From: Enterobacter_D sp963521185
GTDB lineage: Bacteria; Pseudomonadota; Gammaproteobacteria; Enterobacterales; Enterobacteriaceae
Length of the DNA: 64,000 nucleotides
Assembly (NCBI GenBank): GCA_963521185.1
Contig: CAUQTV010000009.1
Coordinates: 62,001 to 126,000, forward strand
Reading direction: 5' to 3'
Shown here: positions 42,481 to 50,712 of the stretch, piece by piece
How positions within the stretch are numbered: the first letter of the stretch is position 1
Layout: every line of letters begins with the position of its first letter
The notes under the pieces: generated by a model
The model's input: only the letters and a program-made list of their open reading frames with translations
What the model was told of the DNA's origin: nothing
Database searches by the model: none
Made by a program: the position numbers and the translations under genes

Positions 42481-43308
42481 TTAACCGCCGAACTGATCCG
42501 GGTCCGGCCCCAGACGCTTGCCCTGATCGAGCTTCGCGATTTCGCTCAGTTCATCTTTATCGAGGCGGAAGTCCCAGACGTCGAAGTTCTCGGCGATGCG
42601 CGAGGCGGTAACCGATTTCGGGATCACCACCAGGCCTTGATCCAGATGCCAGCGGATCACGATCTGCGCCGGGGTTTTACTGTATTTATCCGCCAGCGTG
42701 CGAATGATTTTCTGATCAAACACGCCATCGCCGCCCTGTGCCAGCGGGCTCCAGGATTCGGTCTGGATTTTGTGCGTCGCGTTCCAGGCGTGAAGCTGTC
42801 GCTGTTGCAGCAGCGGATGCAGTTCAATCTGATTCACCACCGGCGTCACGCCCGTTTCATCAATCAGGCGCTGGAGATGGGAAATCTGGAAATTACACAC
42901 GCCGATGCTTTTCACCAGTCCCTGCTCTTGCAGAGCGATCATGCCTTTCCACGCCTCAACGTAGCGATCGATCGCCGGAACCGGCCAGTGCATCAGATAG
43001 AGATCAACATGGTCGAGCTGAAGCTTATCGAGACTTTCCTGTAGGGCTTCCTGCGGACGTTTTTGATCGTCATTCCACAGTTTGGTGGTGATGAAGAGAT
43101 CATCACGCGCGACGCCTGCGCTCTGTAGCGCTTTGCCGACGCCCTCTTCGTTTTTGTACGCGGCGGCGGTATCGATGGAGCGATAGCCCACGTCCAGCGC
43201 TTTATGAATGGCGGAAATCACTTCCTCGTTGCTCGCTTTCCACACGCCGAGTCCCAGTTGCGGCATGACGTTGCCGTCCTGAAGCTTGATCACGGTTGGA
43301 TGTGCCAT
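42481..43308 (-). CDS. dkgA: 2,5-diketo-D-gluconate / methylglyoxal reductase DkgA
   Basis: NADPH-dependent aldo-keto reductase that reduces 2,5-diketo-gluconate and methylglyoxal. The 275 residues match E. coli DkgA (YqhE). The AKR tetrad is visible: Asp in RSIDTAAAYKNE, Tyr56-region in AAYKNEEG, Lys in FITTKLWND, and His in LYLMHWPVP; the cofactor tail motif IPKSVTASRIAENFDV is also there. It is 104 bp after yqhD with a perfect hairpin between, and has a strong AAGGAGGAA ribosome site. Confidence 0.96.
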   Translation of the reverse strand: MAHPTVIKLQDGNVMPQLGLGVWKASNEEVISAIHKALDVGYRSIDTAAAYKNEEGVGKALQSAGVARDDLFITTKLWNDDQKRPQEALQESLDKLQLDHVDLYLMHWPVPAIDRYVEAWKGMIALQEQGLVKSIGVCNFQISHLQRLIDETGVTPVVNQIELHPLLQQRQLHAWNATHKIQTESWSPLAQGGDGVFDQKIIRTLADKYSKTPAQIVIRWHLDQGLVVIPKSVTASRIAENFDVWDFRLDKDELSEIAKLDQGKRLGPDPDQFGG

Positions 43309-43328
43309 GCATTCCTCCTTATATGAAG

Positions 43329-43352
43329 TTCACCGGGGAAACCCCCGGTGAA
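43329..43352 (-). terminator. Perfect 10-bp hairpin between yqhD and dkgA
   Basis: TTCACCGGGG-AAAC-CCCCGGTGAA, a perfect 10-bp stem with a tetraloop, lies 60 bp after the yqhD stop and 21 bp before the dkgA start. No T-run follows on the transcript strand. It may partly terminate the message or shield yqhD mRNA from 3' decay. Confidence 0.6.
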
Positions 43353-43412
43353 GTTGTGTGACTTAAGTCTGGACGAAAAGCCCAAAAACGAAAGCCACAG
43401 AAGAAAAAACCT

Positions 43413-44576
43413 TTAGCGTGCGGCTTCGTAGATGCGACGGCTGACATCCAGCGTTATGTCCTGATGTTCGCCTAAAGCGGTCATGCCGTGCTCTTCAAGT
43501 TTTGCCAGCAGCGCCGGGATAGAACTGCCGTCGAGACCGTAGCCGGACAGGCGCGTTGGCACGCCCATTTGCTCGAAGAAGTTGCGGGTGGCGGCAATGG
43601 CGGCATCAATACGCGCATCGTCAGACCCTTCGGTGATGTTCCACACGCGCTCGCCATATTGCAGCAGCTTCGCGCGCTTGGTGTCGCGTTTTTCATTCCA
43701 CAGCGCAGGCAGTACCACCGCCAGAGTTTGCGCGTGATCCAGACCGTGCATCGCCGTCAATTCATGACCCAGCATGTGCGTCGCCCAGTCCTGCGGTACG
43801 CCCGCACCGATCAGGCCATTCAGCGCCTGGGTTGCGGCCCACATTACGTTGGCGCGCACATCATAGTTTTCCGGCTCCTTGAGCGCTTTCGGGCCGTCTT
43901 CGACCAGCGTCAGCAGAATGCCCTCAGCGAAGCGATCCTGGATTTTGCCGTCAACCGGGTAGGTGACGTACTGCTCAACGGTGTGGACGAAGGCGTCAAC
44001 GACGCCGTTAGCCACCTGGCGCGGCGGCAGGGTGTAGGTGTACACCGGATCGAGAATAGCGAACACCGGCTGCACATGCTCATTCATGAACGCCTGTTTG
44101 TCGCCGGTGGACTTACGGGAAACCACCGCGCCTTTATTGGATTCGGAACCGGTCGCCGGCAGCGTCAGCACGGAGCCCATCGGGATGGCACTTTTGATCT
44201 CGCTGCCGCGGGTTTGCAGAATGTGCCACGGATCGACGCCGTCCGCGTAGTGTGCGGCAGCGGCAATAAACTTAGTGCCGTCCAGCACGGAACCGCCGCC
44301 AACGGCCAGCAGGAAAGTGACGTTCTCGCTGCGGGCGATTTCAACGGCTTTCATCAGCGTTTCATAAGACGGGTTCGGCTCGATGCCGCCAAACTCCAGA
44401 ACGTCGAGGCCGCTCAGCGCGCTGTAAACCTGGTCCAGCACGCCGGTTTTTTTCACGCTGCCGCCGCCGTAGGTGATCAGCACGCGTGCGCCAGCCGGGA
44501 TTTGGTCGCGCAGATCGGCAATCGCGTTTTTACCAAAAATAATGCGAGTGGGGGTATGCAGATTAAAGTTATTCAT
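43413..44576 (-). CDS. yqhD: NADPH-dependent aldehyde reductase YqhD
   Basis: Iron-type (group III) alcohol dehydrogenase, zinc-dependent in E. coli, that detoxifies aldehydes such as butanal, methylglyoxal, glyoxal and furfural. The 387 residues match E. coli. The NADPH loop shows YGGGSVKKTG (residues 35-44) and GGGSVLDGTK (94-103); metal ligands lie in the NGVVDAFVHTVEQY and LGHELTAMHGLDHAQ segments. Divergent from its activator gene yqhC across 207 bp. Confidence 0.97.
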   Translation of the reverse strand: MNNFNLHTPTRIIFGKNAIADLRDQIPAGARVLITYGGGSVKKTGVLDQVYSALSGLDVLEFGGIEPNPSYETLMKAVEIARSENVTFLLAVGGGSVLDGTKFIAAAAHYADGVDPWHILQTRGSEIKSAIPMGSVLTLPATGSESNKGAVVSRKSTGDKQAFMNEHVQPVFAILDPVYTYTLPPRQVANGVVDAFVHTVEQYVTYPVDGKIQDRFAEGILLTLVEDGPKALKEPENYDVRANVMWAATQALNGLIGAGVPQDWATHMLGHELTAMHGLDHAQTLAVVLPALWNEKRDTKRAKLLQYGERVWNITEGSDDARIDAAIAATRNFFEQMGVPTRLSGYGLDGSSIPALLAKLEEHGMTALGEHQDITLDVSRRIYEAAR

Positions 44577-44665
44577 TGCTCGTGCCCTATAGGTGGGTAA
44601 AAAATCGAAAGGCAGTGGGCTGCCTGATGAGGACTATTGTCTGCGTCCGGGCGGTACCTCTCAAT

Positions 44666-44729
44666 GCACATTTCTGCCGATGTCTTGCCCATTTCTCCGT
44701 TGGGCTGGAGAAAAAGCACAGAAATGCGC
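44666..44729. promoter_or_regulatory. Candidate YqhC operator: three half-site-like repeats
   Basis: GCACATTTCTG (44666-44676) and GCCCATTTCTC (44687-44697) are direct repeats 21 bp apart, two helical turns. A third copy, CAGAAATGCGC (44719-44729), is inverted and matches the first at 10 of 11 positions. This spacing is typical of AraC-family activators. The region lies between yqhD and yqhC, where E. coli YqhC is known to act. Confidence 0.55.
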
Positions 44730-44783
44730 ACACTGTTTCGGTTAAAATCTGCTGGTTAAAAGCCGCCCCCGGAGTCACGTTAT

Positions 44784-45683
44784 ATGAACCGCGAAGAGAT
44801 TTGTTTGCAGCTGACGGAGCAAATTAAGCGCCTGAAAATTAATGAGAACAGGTTAACCGCCCTGTTGCCCGATATCCGTCTGCTGCACGGCACGCAGCCG
44901 GGCACGCGCACGCCGGTGATGTACCAGCCCGGCATTGTGATCCTCTTCTCGGGGCATAAAATCGGCTACATCAACGAACGCGTGTTCCGCTATGACGCCA
45001 ACGAATATTTGCTGCTCACCGTGCCGCTGCCGTTCGAATGCGAAACCTTTGCCACGCCGGAAATCCCGCTGGCGGGGATCCGCGTCAACGTCGATATTCT
45101 CCAGTTGCAGGAATTGCTGATGGATATTGGCGAAGATGAGCATTTTCAGCCGTCAATGGCGGCCAGTGGCATCAACTCCGCTACCCTGTCAGACGAGATT
45201 CTTTGTGCGGTCGAGCGTCTGCTGGATGTGATGGAGCGCCCGCTGGATGCGCGCATTTTAGGTAAGCAGATTGTGCGTGAAATTCTCTATCACGTGCTGA
45301 CCGGTCCGCGCGGCGGCGCGCTGCTGGCGCTGGTGAGTCGTCAGACGCATTTCAGTTTAATTAGCCGGGTGCTCAAACGCATCGAGAGTCAGTACACCGA
45401 AAACCTCAGCGTTGACCAGCTGGCCGCCGAAGCCAATATGAGCGTCTCGGCGTTTCACCACAATTTTAAATCGGTAACCAGCACTTCACCGCTGCAATAT
45501 CTGAAAACCTATCGTCTGCACCGGGCGCGTATGTTGATGATCCACGACGGCATGAAAGCCAGCGCGGCGGCAATGCGGGTCGGCTATGAGAGCGCGTCGC
45601 AGTTTAGCCGCGAGTTTAAGCGCTATTTTGGCGTGACGCCGGGGGAAGACGCGGCAAGGATCAGGATGATGCCCGGCAGTTAA
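44784..45683 (+). CDS. yqhC: AraC-family activator YqhC
   Basis: Activates yqhD and dkgA in response to reactive aldehydes in E. coli. The 299 residues contain the N-terminal AraC_N domain (about 20-170; GTRTPVMYQPGIVILFSG) and two helix-turn-helices in the C-terminal 100 residues (LAAEANMSVSAFHHNFK, then VGYESASQFSREFKRYFG). The start chosen gives a protein about 20 residues shorter than the form I recall for E. coli; no in-frame upstream ATG with a ribosome site was seen. Confidence 0.92.
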   Translation: MNREEICLQLTEQIKRLKINENRLTALLPDIRLLHGTQPGTRTPVMYQPGIVILFSGHKIGYINERVFRYDANEYLLLTVPLPFECETFATPEIPLAGIRVNVDILQLQELLMDIGEDEHFQPSMAASGINSATLSDEILCAVERLLDVMERPLDARILGKQIVREILYHVLTGPRGGALLALVSRQTHFSLISRVLKRIESQYTENLSVDQLAAEANMSVSAFHHNFKSVTSTSPLQYLKTYRLHRARMLMIHDGMKASAAAMRVGYESASQFSREFKRYFGVTPGEDAARIRMMPGS

Positions 45684-45740
45684 TACAGGGGAGTTAAGGC
45701 AGGGAAGCGATATCCCCTCCCGGAAGAGAGGGGACAGACA

Positions 45741-46400
45741 TCACGCGTTACAATATTTCTTCTTAATGACCACCGCAATGGTGCCCAAAAGGCCAGCGAC
45801 CAGCAGGAAAATCGGCAGGATCATCAGGAAGGTCATGACCTGATCTTCATGGCGTTTCACGAACGGGATCATGCTCAGCGCATAACCGAGGCCGGTTACC
45901 ACGCCCACCCACAGCAGCGCACTCAGCCAGTTAAAGAGCTGGAAGCGACGATTAGACAGCCCGGAAATCCCGGCCATCGTTGGCAGCAGGGTGCGCACAA
46001 AGGCAAGGAAGCGACCTGCGAGCAGTGCCAGCAGACCATGACGGTCAAACATGCAGGTAGCGCGCTGGTGGTACTTCGCCGGAAGCTGTGCCAGCCAGCC
46101 TTTCACCACGCGCGTGTTGCCCAGCCAGCGGCCCTGAATGTAGCTCAGCCAGCAGCCCAGACTGGCGGCGGTGGTGAGGATCACCAGCGCCGGGATAAAG
46201 TCCATGACTCCCCGGGCAATGAGCGCACCGGTCAGAAGTAGCAGGCTGTCACCGGGTAGAAAAGAGGCCGGGAGCAATCCGTTTTCTAAAAACAGTGTCG
46301 CAAACATCACTAAGTAAACGACACCGACAACGTGTGGATTAGCTAACGCCGCAAAATCGTGTTGCCAGAGTGCGGCGATAATATCTTGAATAACAGCCAT
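45741..46400 (-). CDS. yghB: DedA-family inner-membrane protein YghB
   Basis: DedA proteins are polytopic membrane proteins involved in lipid-carrier flipping and envelope homeostasis; yghB with yqjA supports cell division and drug tolerance in E. coli. The 219 residues contain the family blocks FLENGLLPASFLPGDSLLLLTG (split in use), GRWLGNTRVVKGWL and GRFLAFVRTLLPTMAGIS, with conserved acidic and basic residues in the membrane. Convergent with yqhC; 128 bp after metC. Confidence 0.95.
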   Translation of the reverse strand: MAVIQDIIAALWQHDFAALANPHVVGVVYLVMFATLFLENGLLPASFLPGDSLLLLTGALIARGVMDFIPALVILTTAASLGCWLSYIQGRWLGNTRVVKGWLAQLPAKYHQRATCMFDRHGLLALLAGRFLAFVRTLLPTMAGISGLSNRRFQLFNWLSALLWVGVVTGLGYALSMIPFVKRHEDQVMTFLMILPIFLLVAGLLGTIAVVIKKKYCNA

Positions 46401-46528
46401 GGACTTTCCTGTGGAACCGCGTAATGAGTCTATTGTACGCCTGAATTGTTAAGGACACCTTGATCCCTCACGCAAGAAATGCAGACAATTCTGCTGGTCT
46501 AATCCATTTTCCTGTCAGGCGTGTCACT

Positions 46529-47716
46529 TTACACGATGCGTTCGAATCCCGCTGCTAAATCCGCGAGCAAATCCTCAACGTTTTCCAAACCAATATGGAC
46601 GCGGATCAATGTACCGCTAAAGTCCACGTCTGCACCCGGCCGAATGGCGGCAATCTGCTCAGGCTGATTAGCCAGGATCAGCGATTCAAAGCCGCCCCAT
46701 GAATAAGCCATGCTAAACAGTTCGAAGTGATCGAGATAGGCCGACAGCTCTTCCTGGGTAAGACGCTTGTTGAGCACGAACGAAAACAGGCCGCTGCTGC
46801 CGGTAAAATCACGTTTCCAGTATTCGTGGCCTTTGCTGCCCGGCAGCGCCGGGTGATTCACGCAGGCGACCTGCGGGTGCAGCGACAGCCACTGGGCGAT
46901 TTCAATACTGCTTTCATGGTGCTGGCGCAGACGAACGCCCAGCGTGCGCAGACCGCGACTGGTCATGTACGCGGTGTCGGCGTCGAGCATCTGGCCCATC
47001 AGATAGGCGTTTTCACGCAGTTGATCCCAGCAGCGCGCGTTGGACACCGCCGTGCCGACCATCGCATCAGAGTGCCCAATCAGGTATTTGGTGCCTGCCT
47101 GGATCGAAATATCGACGCCGAAATCGAGGGCCTTGAACAGAATGCCCGCCGCCCAGGTGTTGTCGATCATGATGATCGCCTCCGGCGACACGCTTCTTAC
47201 CGCAGCCACAATCGCCGGGACATCGTGCACTTCCATGGTGATAGATCCGGGCGACTCCAGGAACACGACTTTTGTTTTGGGCGTCAGCAGGTTGACGATA
47301 TCCGCGCCAATCATCGGGTCAAACCAGCGGGTGGTCACGCCGAGTTTGGCAAGGATCTTCGTACTAAAGTCCTGACTTGGCTCATAGGCGGTGTGGGTCA
47401 TCAGCACCTCATCACCCTGTTCAACAAAGGCCAGAATGGTGTTGGCGACGGCAGCGGCCCCGCAGGGGAAGAGCGCACAGCCCGCGCCGCCTTCCAGTTC
47501 GCACATCGCTTCCTGGAGGGAAAAGTGCGTTAAGGTGCCGCGACGGCCATAAAACAGCTCGCCTTTGGCGCGACCCCGCGTCGCCTGCTTTTTGGCTTCC
47601 ACGCTGTCGAACACCAAAGAGGACGCGCGTTGAATCACGCTGTTCACCGAGCCAAGAGTGTATTTTTTGCTGCGCCCGGCATTTACCAGCGCGGTATCAA
47701 TGTGCTTCGCTGTCAT
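46529..47716 (-). CDS. metC: Cystathionine beta-lyase MetC
   Basis: PLP enzyme that splits cystathionine to homocysteine, pyruvate and ammonia in methionine synthesis. The 395 residues match E. coli MetC. The cofactor Lys lies in AGTKYLIGHSD near residue 210; TAYEPSQDF and DNTWAAGI are also visible. The promoter region carries a MetJ-box array. Divergent from exbB, as in E. coli. Confidence 0.97.
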   Translation of the reverse strand: MTAKHIDTALVNAGRSKKYTLGSVNSVIQRASSLVFDSVEAKKQATRGRAKGELFYGRRGTLTHFSLQEAMCELEGGAGCALFPCGAAAVANTILAFVEQGDEVLMTHTAYEPSQDFSTKILAKLGVTTRWFDPMIGADIVNLLTPKTKVVFLESPGSITMEVHDVPAIVAAVRSVSPEAIIMIDNTWAAGILFKALDFGVDISIQAGTKYLIGHSDAMVGTAVSNARCWDQLRENAYLMGQMLDADTAYMTSRGLRTLGVRLRQHHESSIEIAQWLSLHPQVACVNHPALPGSKGHEYWKRDFTGSSGLFSFVLNKRLTQEELSAYLDHFELFSMAYSWGGFESLILANQPEQIAAIRPGADVDFSGTLIRVHIGLENVEDLLADLAAGFERIV

Positions 47717-47736
47717 CTTCGCATAACCCGTCTTTT

Positions 47737-47760
47737 ATACGTCTGGATGTCCAGACTACC
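47737..47760 (-). promoter_or_regulatory. MetJ-box array upstream of metC
   Basis: Three tandem 8-mers on the minus strand, GGTAGTCT, GGACATCC and AGACGTAT, resemble the AGACGTCT met box; the last matches at 7 of 8. They lie 21-44 bp before the metC start, where MetJ with S-adenosylmethionine represses. Confidence 0.65.
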
Positions 47761-47887
47761 ATGATTGCGCGATTGTGCATCCTGAGGGATCTTCATTCAG
47801 CAGAATATTTTCTGAAAAGTCGCCAACGGCACTTTTTTCCTGAGTAAGCGCAAAGAAAGTGCGGATTAATTAGCGCACTATGTAAAT

Positions 47888-47906
47888 ACTAATGAGAACT
47901 ACTATC
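47888..47906 (+). promoter_or_regulatory. Fur box upstream of exbB
   Basis: ACTAATGAGAACTACTATC matches the 19-bp Fur consensus at 13 positions. It lies about 60-80 bp before exbB, fitting the known iron repression of exbBD. Confidence 0.65.
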
Positions 47907-47968
47907 AATTCGACGACGTTTTGATATTATTACGCTCAGATTTTGTGATTTGCGTCCGGAGATACAGA

Positions 47969-48703
47969 GTGGGTAATAATTTGATGCAGACGGATCTCTC
48001 CGTTTGGGGTATGTATCATCATGCCGACATCGTAGTGAAAATCGTCATGATTGGCCTGATTCTGGCGTCAGTCGTCACCTGGGCCATTTTCTTTAGCAAA
48101 AGCGTTGAGCTGATTTCTCATAAGCGCCGTCTTAAGCGTGAGCAGCAGCTGCTTGGCGAAGCCCGTTCCCTGAATCAGGCGAGCGAGATTGCCGCATCGT
48201 TTAAAAGCAAAAGCCTCAGCACCCAATTATTGAACGAAGCGCAGAACGAGCTTGAGCTGTCTGCCGGTTCGGAAGACAACGAAGGCATCAAAGAGCGTAC
48301 CGGCTTCCGCCTGGAGCGTCGTGTTGCGGCCGTGGGCCGTCATATGGGCCGTGGCAATGGCTATCTGGCGACAATCGGTGCCATCTCCCCGTTTATCGGC
48401 CTGTTCGGTACGGTATGGGGCATCATGAACAGCTTCATCGGCATTGCGCAGACGCAAACCACTAACCTTGCGGTGGTCGCACCGGGTATCGCAGAAGCGC
48501 TGCTGGCAACGGCCATCGGCCTGATTGCCGCTATTCCGGCGGTGGTCATTTATAACATCTTCGCGCGCATGATCGGTAGCTACAAAGCCACGCTCGGCGA
48601 CGTTGCCGCGCAGGTGCTGTTGCTGCAAAGCCGCGACCTCGATCTTGCCGCCAGCGCTTCCGCTACGCCGGTCCATGCGGCCACGAAATTACGTTTAGGT
48701 TAA
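47969..48703 (+). CDS. exbB: TonB energy-transducing protein ExbB
   Basis: Proton-channel subunit of the inner-membrane TonB-ExbB-ExbD complex that powers siderophore and vitamin B12 uptake. The GTG start gives MGNNLMQTDLSVWGMY and 244 residues, the E. coli length; GGAG lies 9 bp upstream. Three membrane helices are visible (about 16-39, 130-155 and 162-190), with GLFGTVWGIMNSFIGIA and AEALLATAIGL carrying the pore residues. exbD starts 6 bp after its stop. Confidence 0.97.
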   Translation: MGNNLMQTDLSVWGMYHHADIVVKIVMIGLILASVVTWAIFFSKSVELISHKRRLKREQQLLGEARSLNQASEIAASFKSKSLSTQLLNEAQNELELSAGSEDNEGIKERTGFRLERRVAAVGRHMGRGNGYLATIGAISPFIGLFGTVWGIMNSFIGIAQTQTTNLAVVAPGIAEALLATAIGLIAAIPAVVIYNIFARMIGSYKATLGDVAAQVLLLQSRDLDLAASASATPVHAATKLRLG

Positions 48704-48709
48704 TGTCTT

Positions 48710-49135
48710 ATGGCAATGCGTCTTAACGAAAATCTGGACGATAACGGTGAAATGCATGAAATCAACGTGACGCCGTTTATCGACGTCATGCTGGTGTTAC
48801 TGATCATCTTCATGGTGGCAGCGCCGCTGGCGACCGTCGATGTGAAAGTGAATCTGCCTGCGTCGTCAAGCCAGCCACAGCCGCGCCCGGAAAAACCGGT
48901 CTATTTATCGGTCAAAGCCGATAACTCGGTGTTCATCGGCAACGATCCGGTCACCGAAGAGACGATGATCAGCGCGCTGGAGGCCGTGACTCAGGGCAAG
49001 AAAGACACCACCGTCTTCTTCCGCGCGGATAAAACCGTGGATTACGAGATGATGATGAAAGTGATGGACTCGCTGCATCAGGCTGGCTATCTGAAGATTG
49101 GCCTGGTGGGTGAAGAAGTGGCTGTACCGAAGTAA
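48710..49135 (+). CDS. exbD: TonB energy-transducing protein ExbD
   Basis: Partner of ExbB in the TonB proton-motive complex. The 141 residues match E. coli in length. One membrane helix (about 23-43, FIDVMLVLLIIFMVAAPLA) carries the protonatable Asp25, and the remainder is a periplasmic domain. Only the final few residues differ clearly from E. coli. A terminator follows 17 bp after the stop. Confidence 0.97.
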   Translation: MAMRLNENLDDNGEMHEINVTPFIDVMLVLLIIFMVAAPLATVDVKVNLPASSSQPQPRPEKPVYLSVKADNSVFIGNDPVTEETMISALEAVTQGKKDTTVFFRADKTVDYEMMMKVMDSLHQAGYLKIGLVGEEVAVPK

Positions 49136-49152
49136 CCGCTCTCGTGATGCAT

Positions 49153-49181
49153 AAAAAGCTGGCCATGCGCCGGCTTTTTTT
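49153..49181 (+). terminator. Intrinsic terminator of exbBD
   Basis: GCTGGC-CATGC-GCCGGC followed by seven T, with an A-run before the stem allowing use from either direction. It separates exbBD from the leftward orphan gene pair. Confidence 0.85.
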
Positions 49182-49188
49182 ACGCCTG

Positions 49189-49635
49189 TCAGGACGGAAC
49201 AGGTGCTTGCGGGGTGTCTGGCGCTTTCTCTTCCAGCGCGACGGTGGTGACGTTGGGCGTGCGGTAGCCGCCGTCAGCCAGCTTACGCGTAATGCGCAGG
49301 GTGGCGGTTTCCCGCGCGAGCAGATGCTGATAATTGGATTCGAGACGCGACATTATTTTTTCGTACAGCTCAGGGTGCTGTTTGACGATCTCGTTGATGG
49401 TGGCACCGTAAATCTCTTCTTTGACCTGTAGCGCATAAATCTCGCGGCGGTTTTGCCATTTCATCCGCACCAGCGCGGCAGGGATAGAGATCAGGTCTTT
49501 GGCGAGGCGCGCGATGTGTTCATTTTTGCTCTGAATCAGCGAGTCCAAATTTTGCTTTAAGATAAACTCATCGCTATGTTGGTTATCTAAAGTCAAATAA
49601 ACGTTGTTGTTTTCAACATCTTTCACGTTATTCAT
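49189..49635 (-). CDS. Hypothetical protein, second gene of an orphan pair
   Basis: Not recognised. The 148 residues have no signal peptide or membrane helix. A long middle region (about 26-110) is predicted helical and charged (QSKNEHIARLAKDLISI, EEIYGATINEIVKQHPELYEK), with a conspicuous ETATLRITRKLADGGYRTPNV segment and an acidic, Pro-rich tail. The start overlaps the end of the upstream gene by 8 bp, so the two are translationally coupled. Ends close to the exbBD terminator, which can serve both sides. Confidence 0.6.
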   Translation of the reverse strand: MNNVKDVENNNVYLTLDNQHSDEFILKQNLDSLIQSKNEHIARLAKDLISIPAALVRMKWQNRREIYALQVKEEIYGATINEIVKQHPELYEKIMSRLESNYQHLLARETATLRITRKLADGGYRTPNVTTVALEEKAPDTPQAPVPS

Positions 49636-50032
49636 CCTCTAGCGAATAAAACAAAGGCGCATCTTTTTCACGGGTAATGAGATTAAGCCAAATTTCATTG
49701 CCCGCTTCATTAATTTGTTCTGTCTTTTCAGCTAATATTTGACTTAAAGCCTGAGCGTCAATCTCACCCTCGGCCTGCAAATCGTTAAGCAGACGAGTAA
49801 AGGTTTCAATTTTTACCACGCGGAACAATCGATCTTTTATATGACGATCGCGTTCCTCCAGCAACATATTTCTTGATTGCCTGGAACGACTCACATTCGT
49901 TAATATATCGCTTTCGAAATCAGAGAGCGTTCTTTTTCCCTGAGTTAAATTATCCGCTTTTCCTGCTTCCCCCGATTCAGTATCCTTCGCGGAAATGTGA
50001 AAACGAGCCGGGACAAGGTTCTCGGGCAGCAT
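49628..50032 (-). CDS. Hypothetical protein, first gene of an orphan pair
   Basis: Not recognised. The 134-residue product is hydrophilic and predicted helical, with many charged residues (SRSRQSRNMLLEERDRHIKDRLF) and an acidic end (DAPLFYSLEDE). No signal or membrane segment. The ATG follows AAGGATATTAGAG, a good ribosome site. Base composition is lower in G+C than exbD, which suggests acquisition or weak codon selection. Divergent from a third unknown gene at 50138 across 105 bp. Confidence 0.6.
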   Translation of the reverse strand: MLPENLVPARFHISAKDTESGEAGKADNLTQGKRTLSDFESDILTNVSRSRQSRNMLLEERDRHIKDRLFRVVKIETFTRLLNDLQAEGEIDAQALSQILAEKTEQINEAGNEIWLNLITREKDAPLFYSLEDE

Positions 50033-50137
50033 CTCTAATATCCTTTGATTTCAAACGGGTGGGGAAGGGGTCCAGACGTGAGGTCCGTTGACAATATCAT
50101 GGCAGACTTTTAAAATCAAAAAAAATGGAGCCAGCAT

Positions 50138-50656
50138 ATGAACAGTATTTTCTATTCTGTTATTGCCCTGTTGTTACTTACCGCTGGTGTGCTTTTTATG
50201 ATGCGCGAGCTCAATAAAAGTCCGCTGAGCGAAGAGGTGGGTCTGCCGCCTGATGCCACGCCATTGTCCAAAGAGGAAGGGGAGGACCATTTCTCGCTGT
50301 TAATGAACGCCATTACCCCGGTGTGGTACTGGCGTGTTAATCATGAATATATTGATTTTTTACATGCCACAATAAAGCGAATGAACATGTCGCAAATAAA
50401 TGGCGTGCCGGGTTTATTTGAGGCGCAGCGTCGTTGCAGCGATCTCAATTCGGCGGTGTATAAGTATTATGACAATATTAAAAAACGCTGCCTGAACGGC
50501 GAAAAGGTTCCGCACTCGGATCTGGACTTGCTCAACCTGAGCCAGTGTTTTCAGGAGTTCAGTCTGGATGCTTACCCGGCGCTGGTGGTGCTGGTCTGGC
50601 CGGAGTATGAACGCCCGGAAGTGAACCCGAGAGACGTCAGCACCGCCCAGGTGTAA
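50138..50656 (+). CDS. Hypothetical single-span membrane protein
   Basis: Not recognised. The 172 residues begin with a membrane helix (about 4-22, IFYSVIALLLLTAGVLFMM) and continue as a soluble domain. Helical stretches follow (NHEYIDFLHATIKRMN, FEAQRRCSDLNSAVYKYYDNIKK), and four Cys are present. The N-terminal helix with Arg and Lys after it suggests a cytoplasmic domain. ATG follows AAAAATGGAGCCAGC. Divergent from the two-gene orphan pair, and probably belongs with it. Confidence 0.6.
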   Translation: MNSIFYSVIALLLLTAGVLFMMRELNKSPLSEEVGLPPDATPLSKEEGEDHFSLLMNAITPVWYWRVNHEYIDFLHATIKRMNMSQINGVPGLFEAQRRCSDLNSAVYKYYDNIKKRCLNGEKVPHSDLDLLNLSQCFQEFSLDAYPALVVLVWPEYERPEVNPRDVSTAQV

Positions 50657-50682
50657 CGCGTTGCGCTGACCGTGACGATAAA

Positions 50683-50700
50683 TGCCGGGCAAGCCCGGCA
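50683..50700. repeat. REP-type palindrome before gpr
   Basis: TGCCGGGC-AA-GCCCGGCA, 8-bp perfect arms, between the orphan gene ending at 50656 and the convergent gpr. Confidence 0.6.
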
Positions 50701-50712
50701 TCGTCTGGCGGA

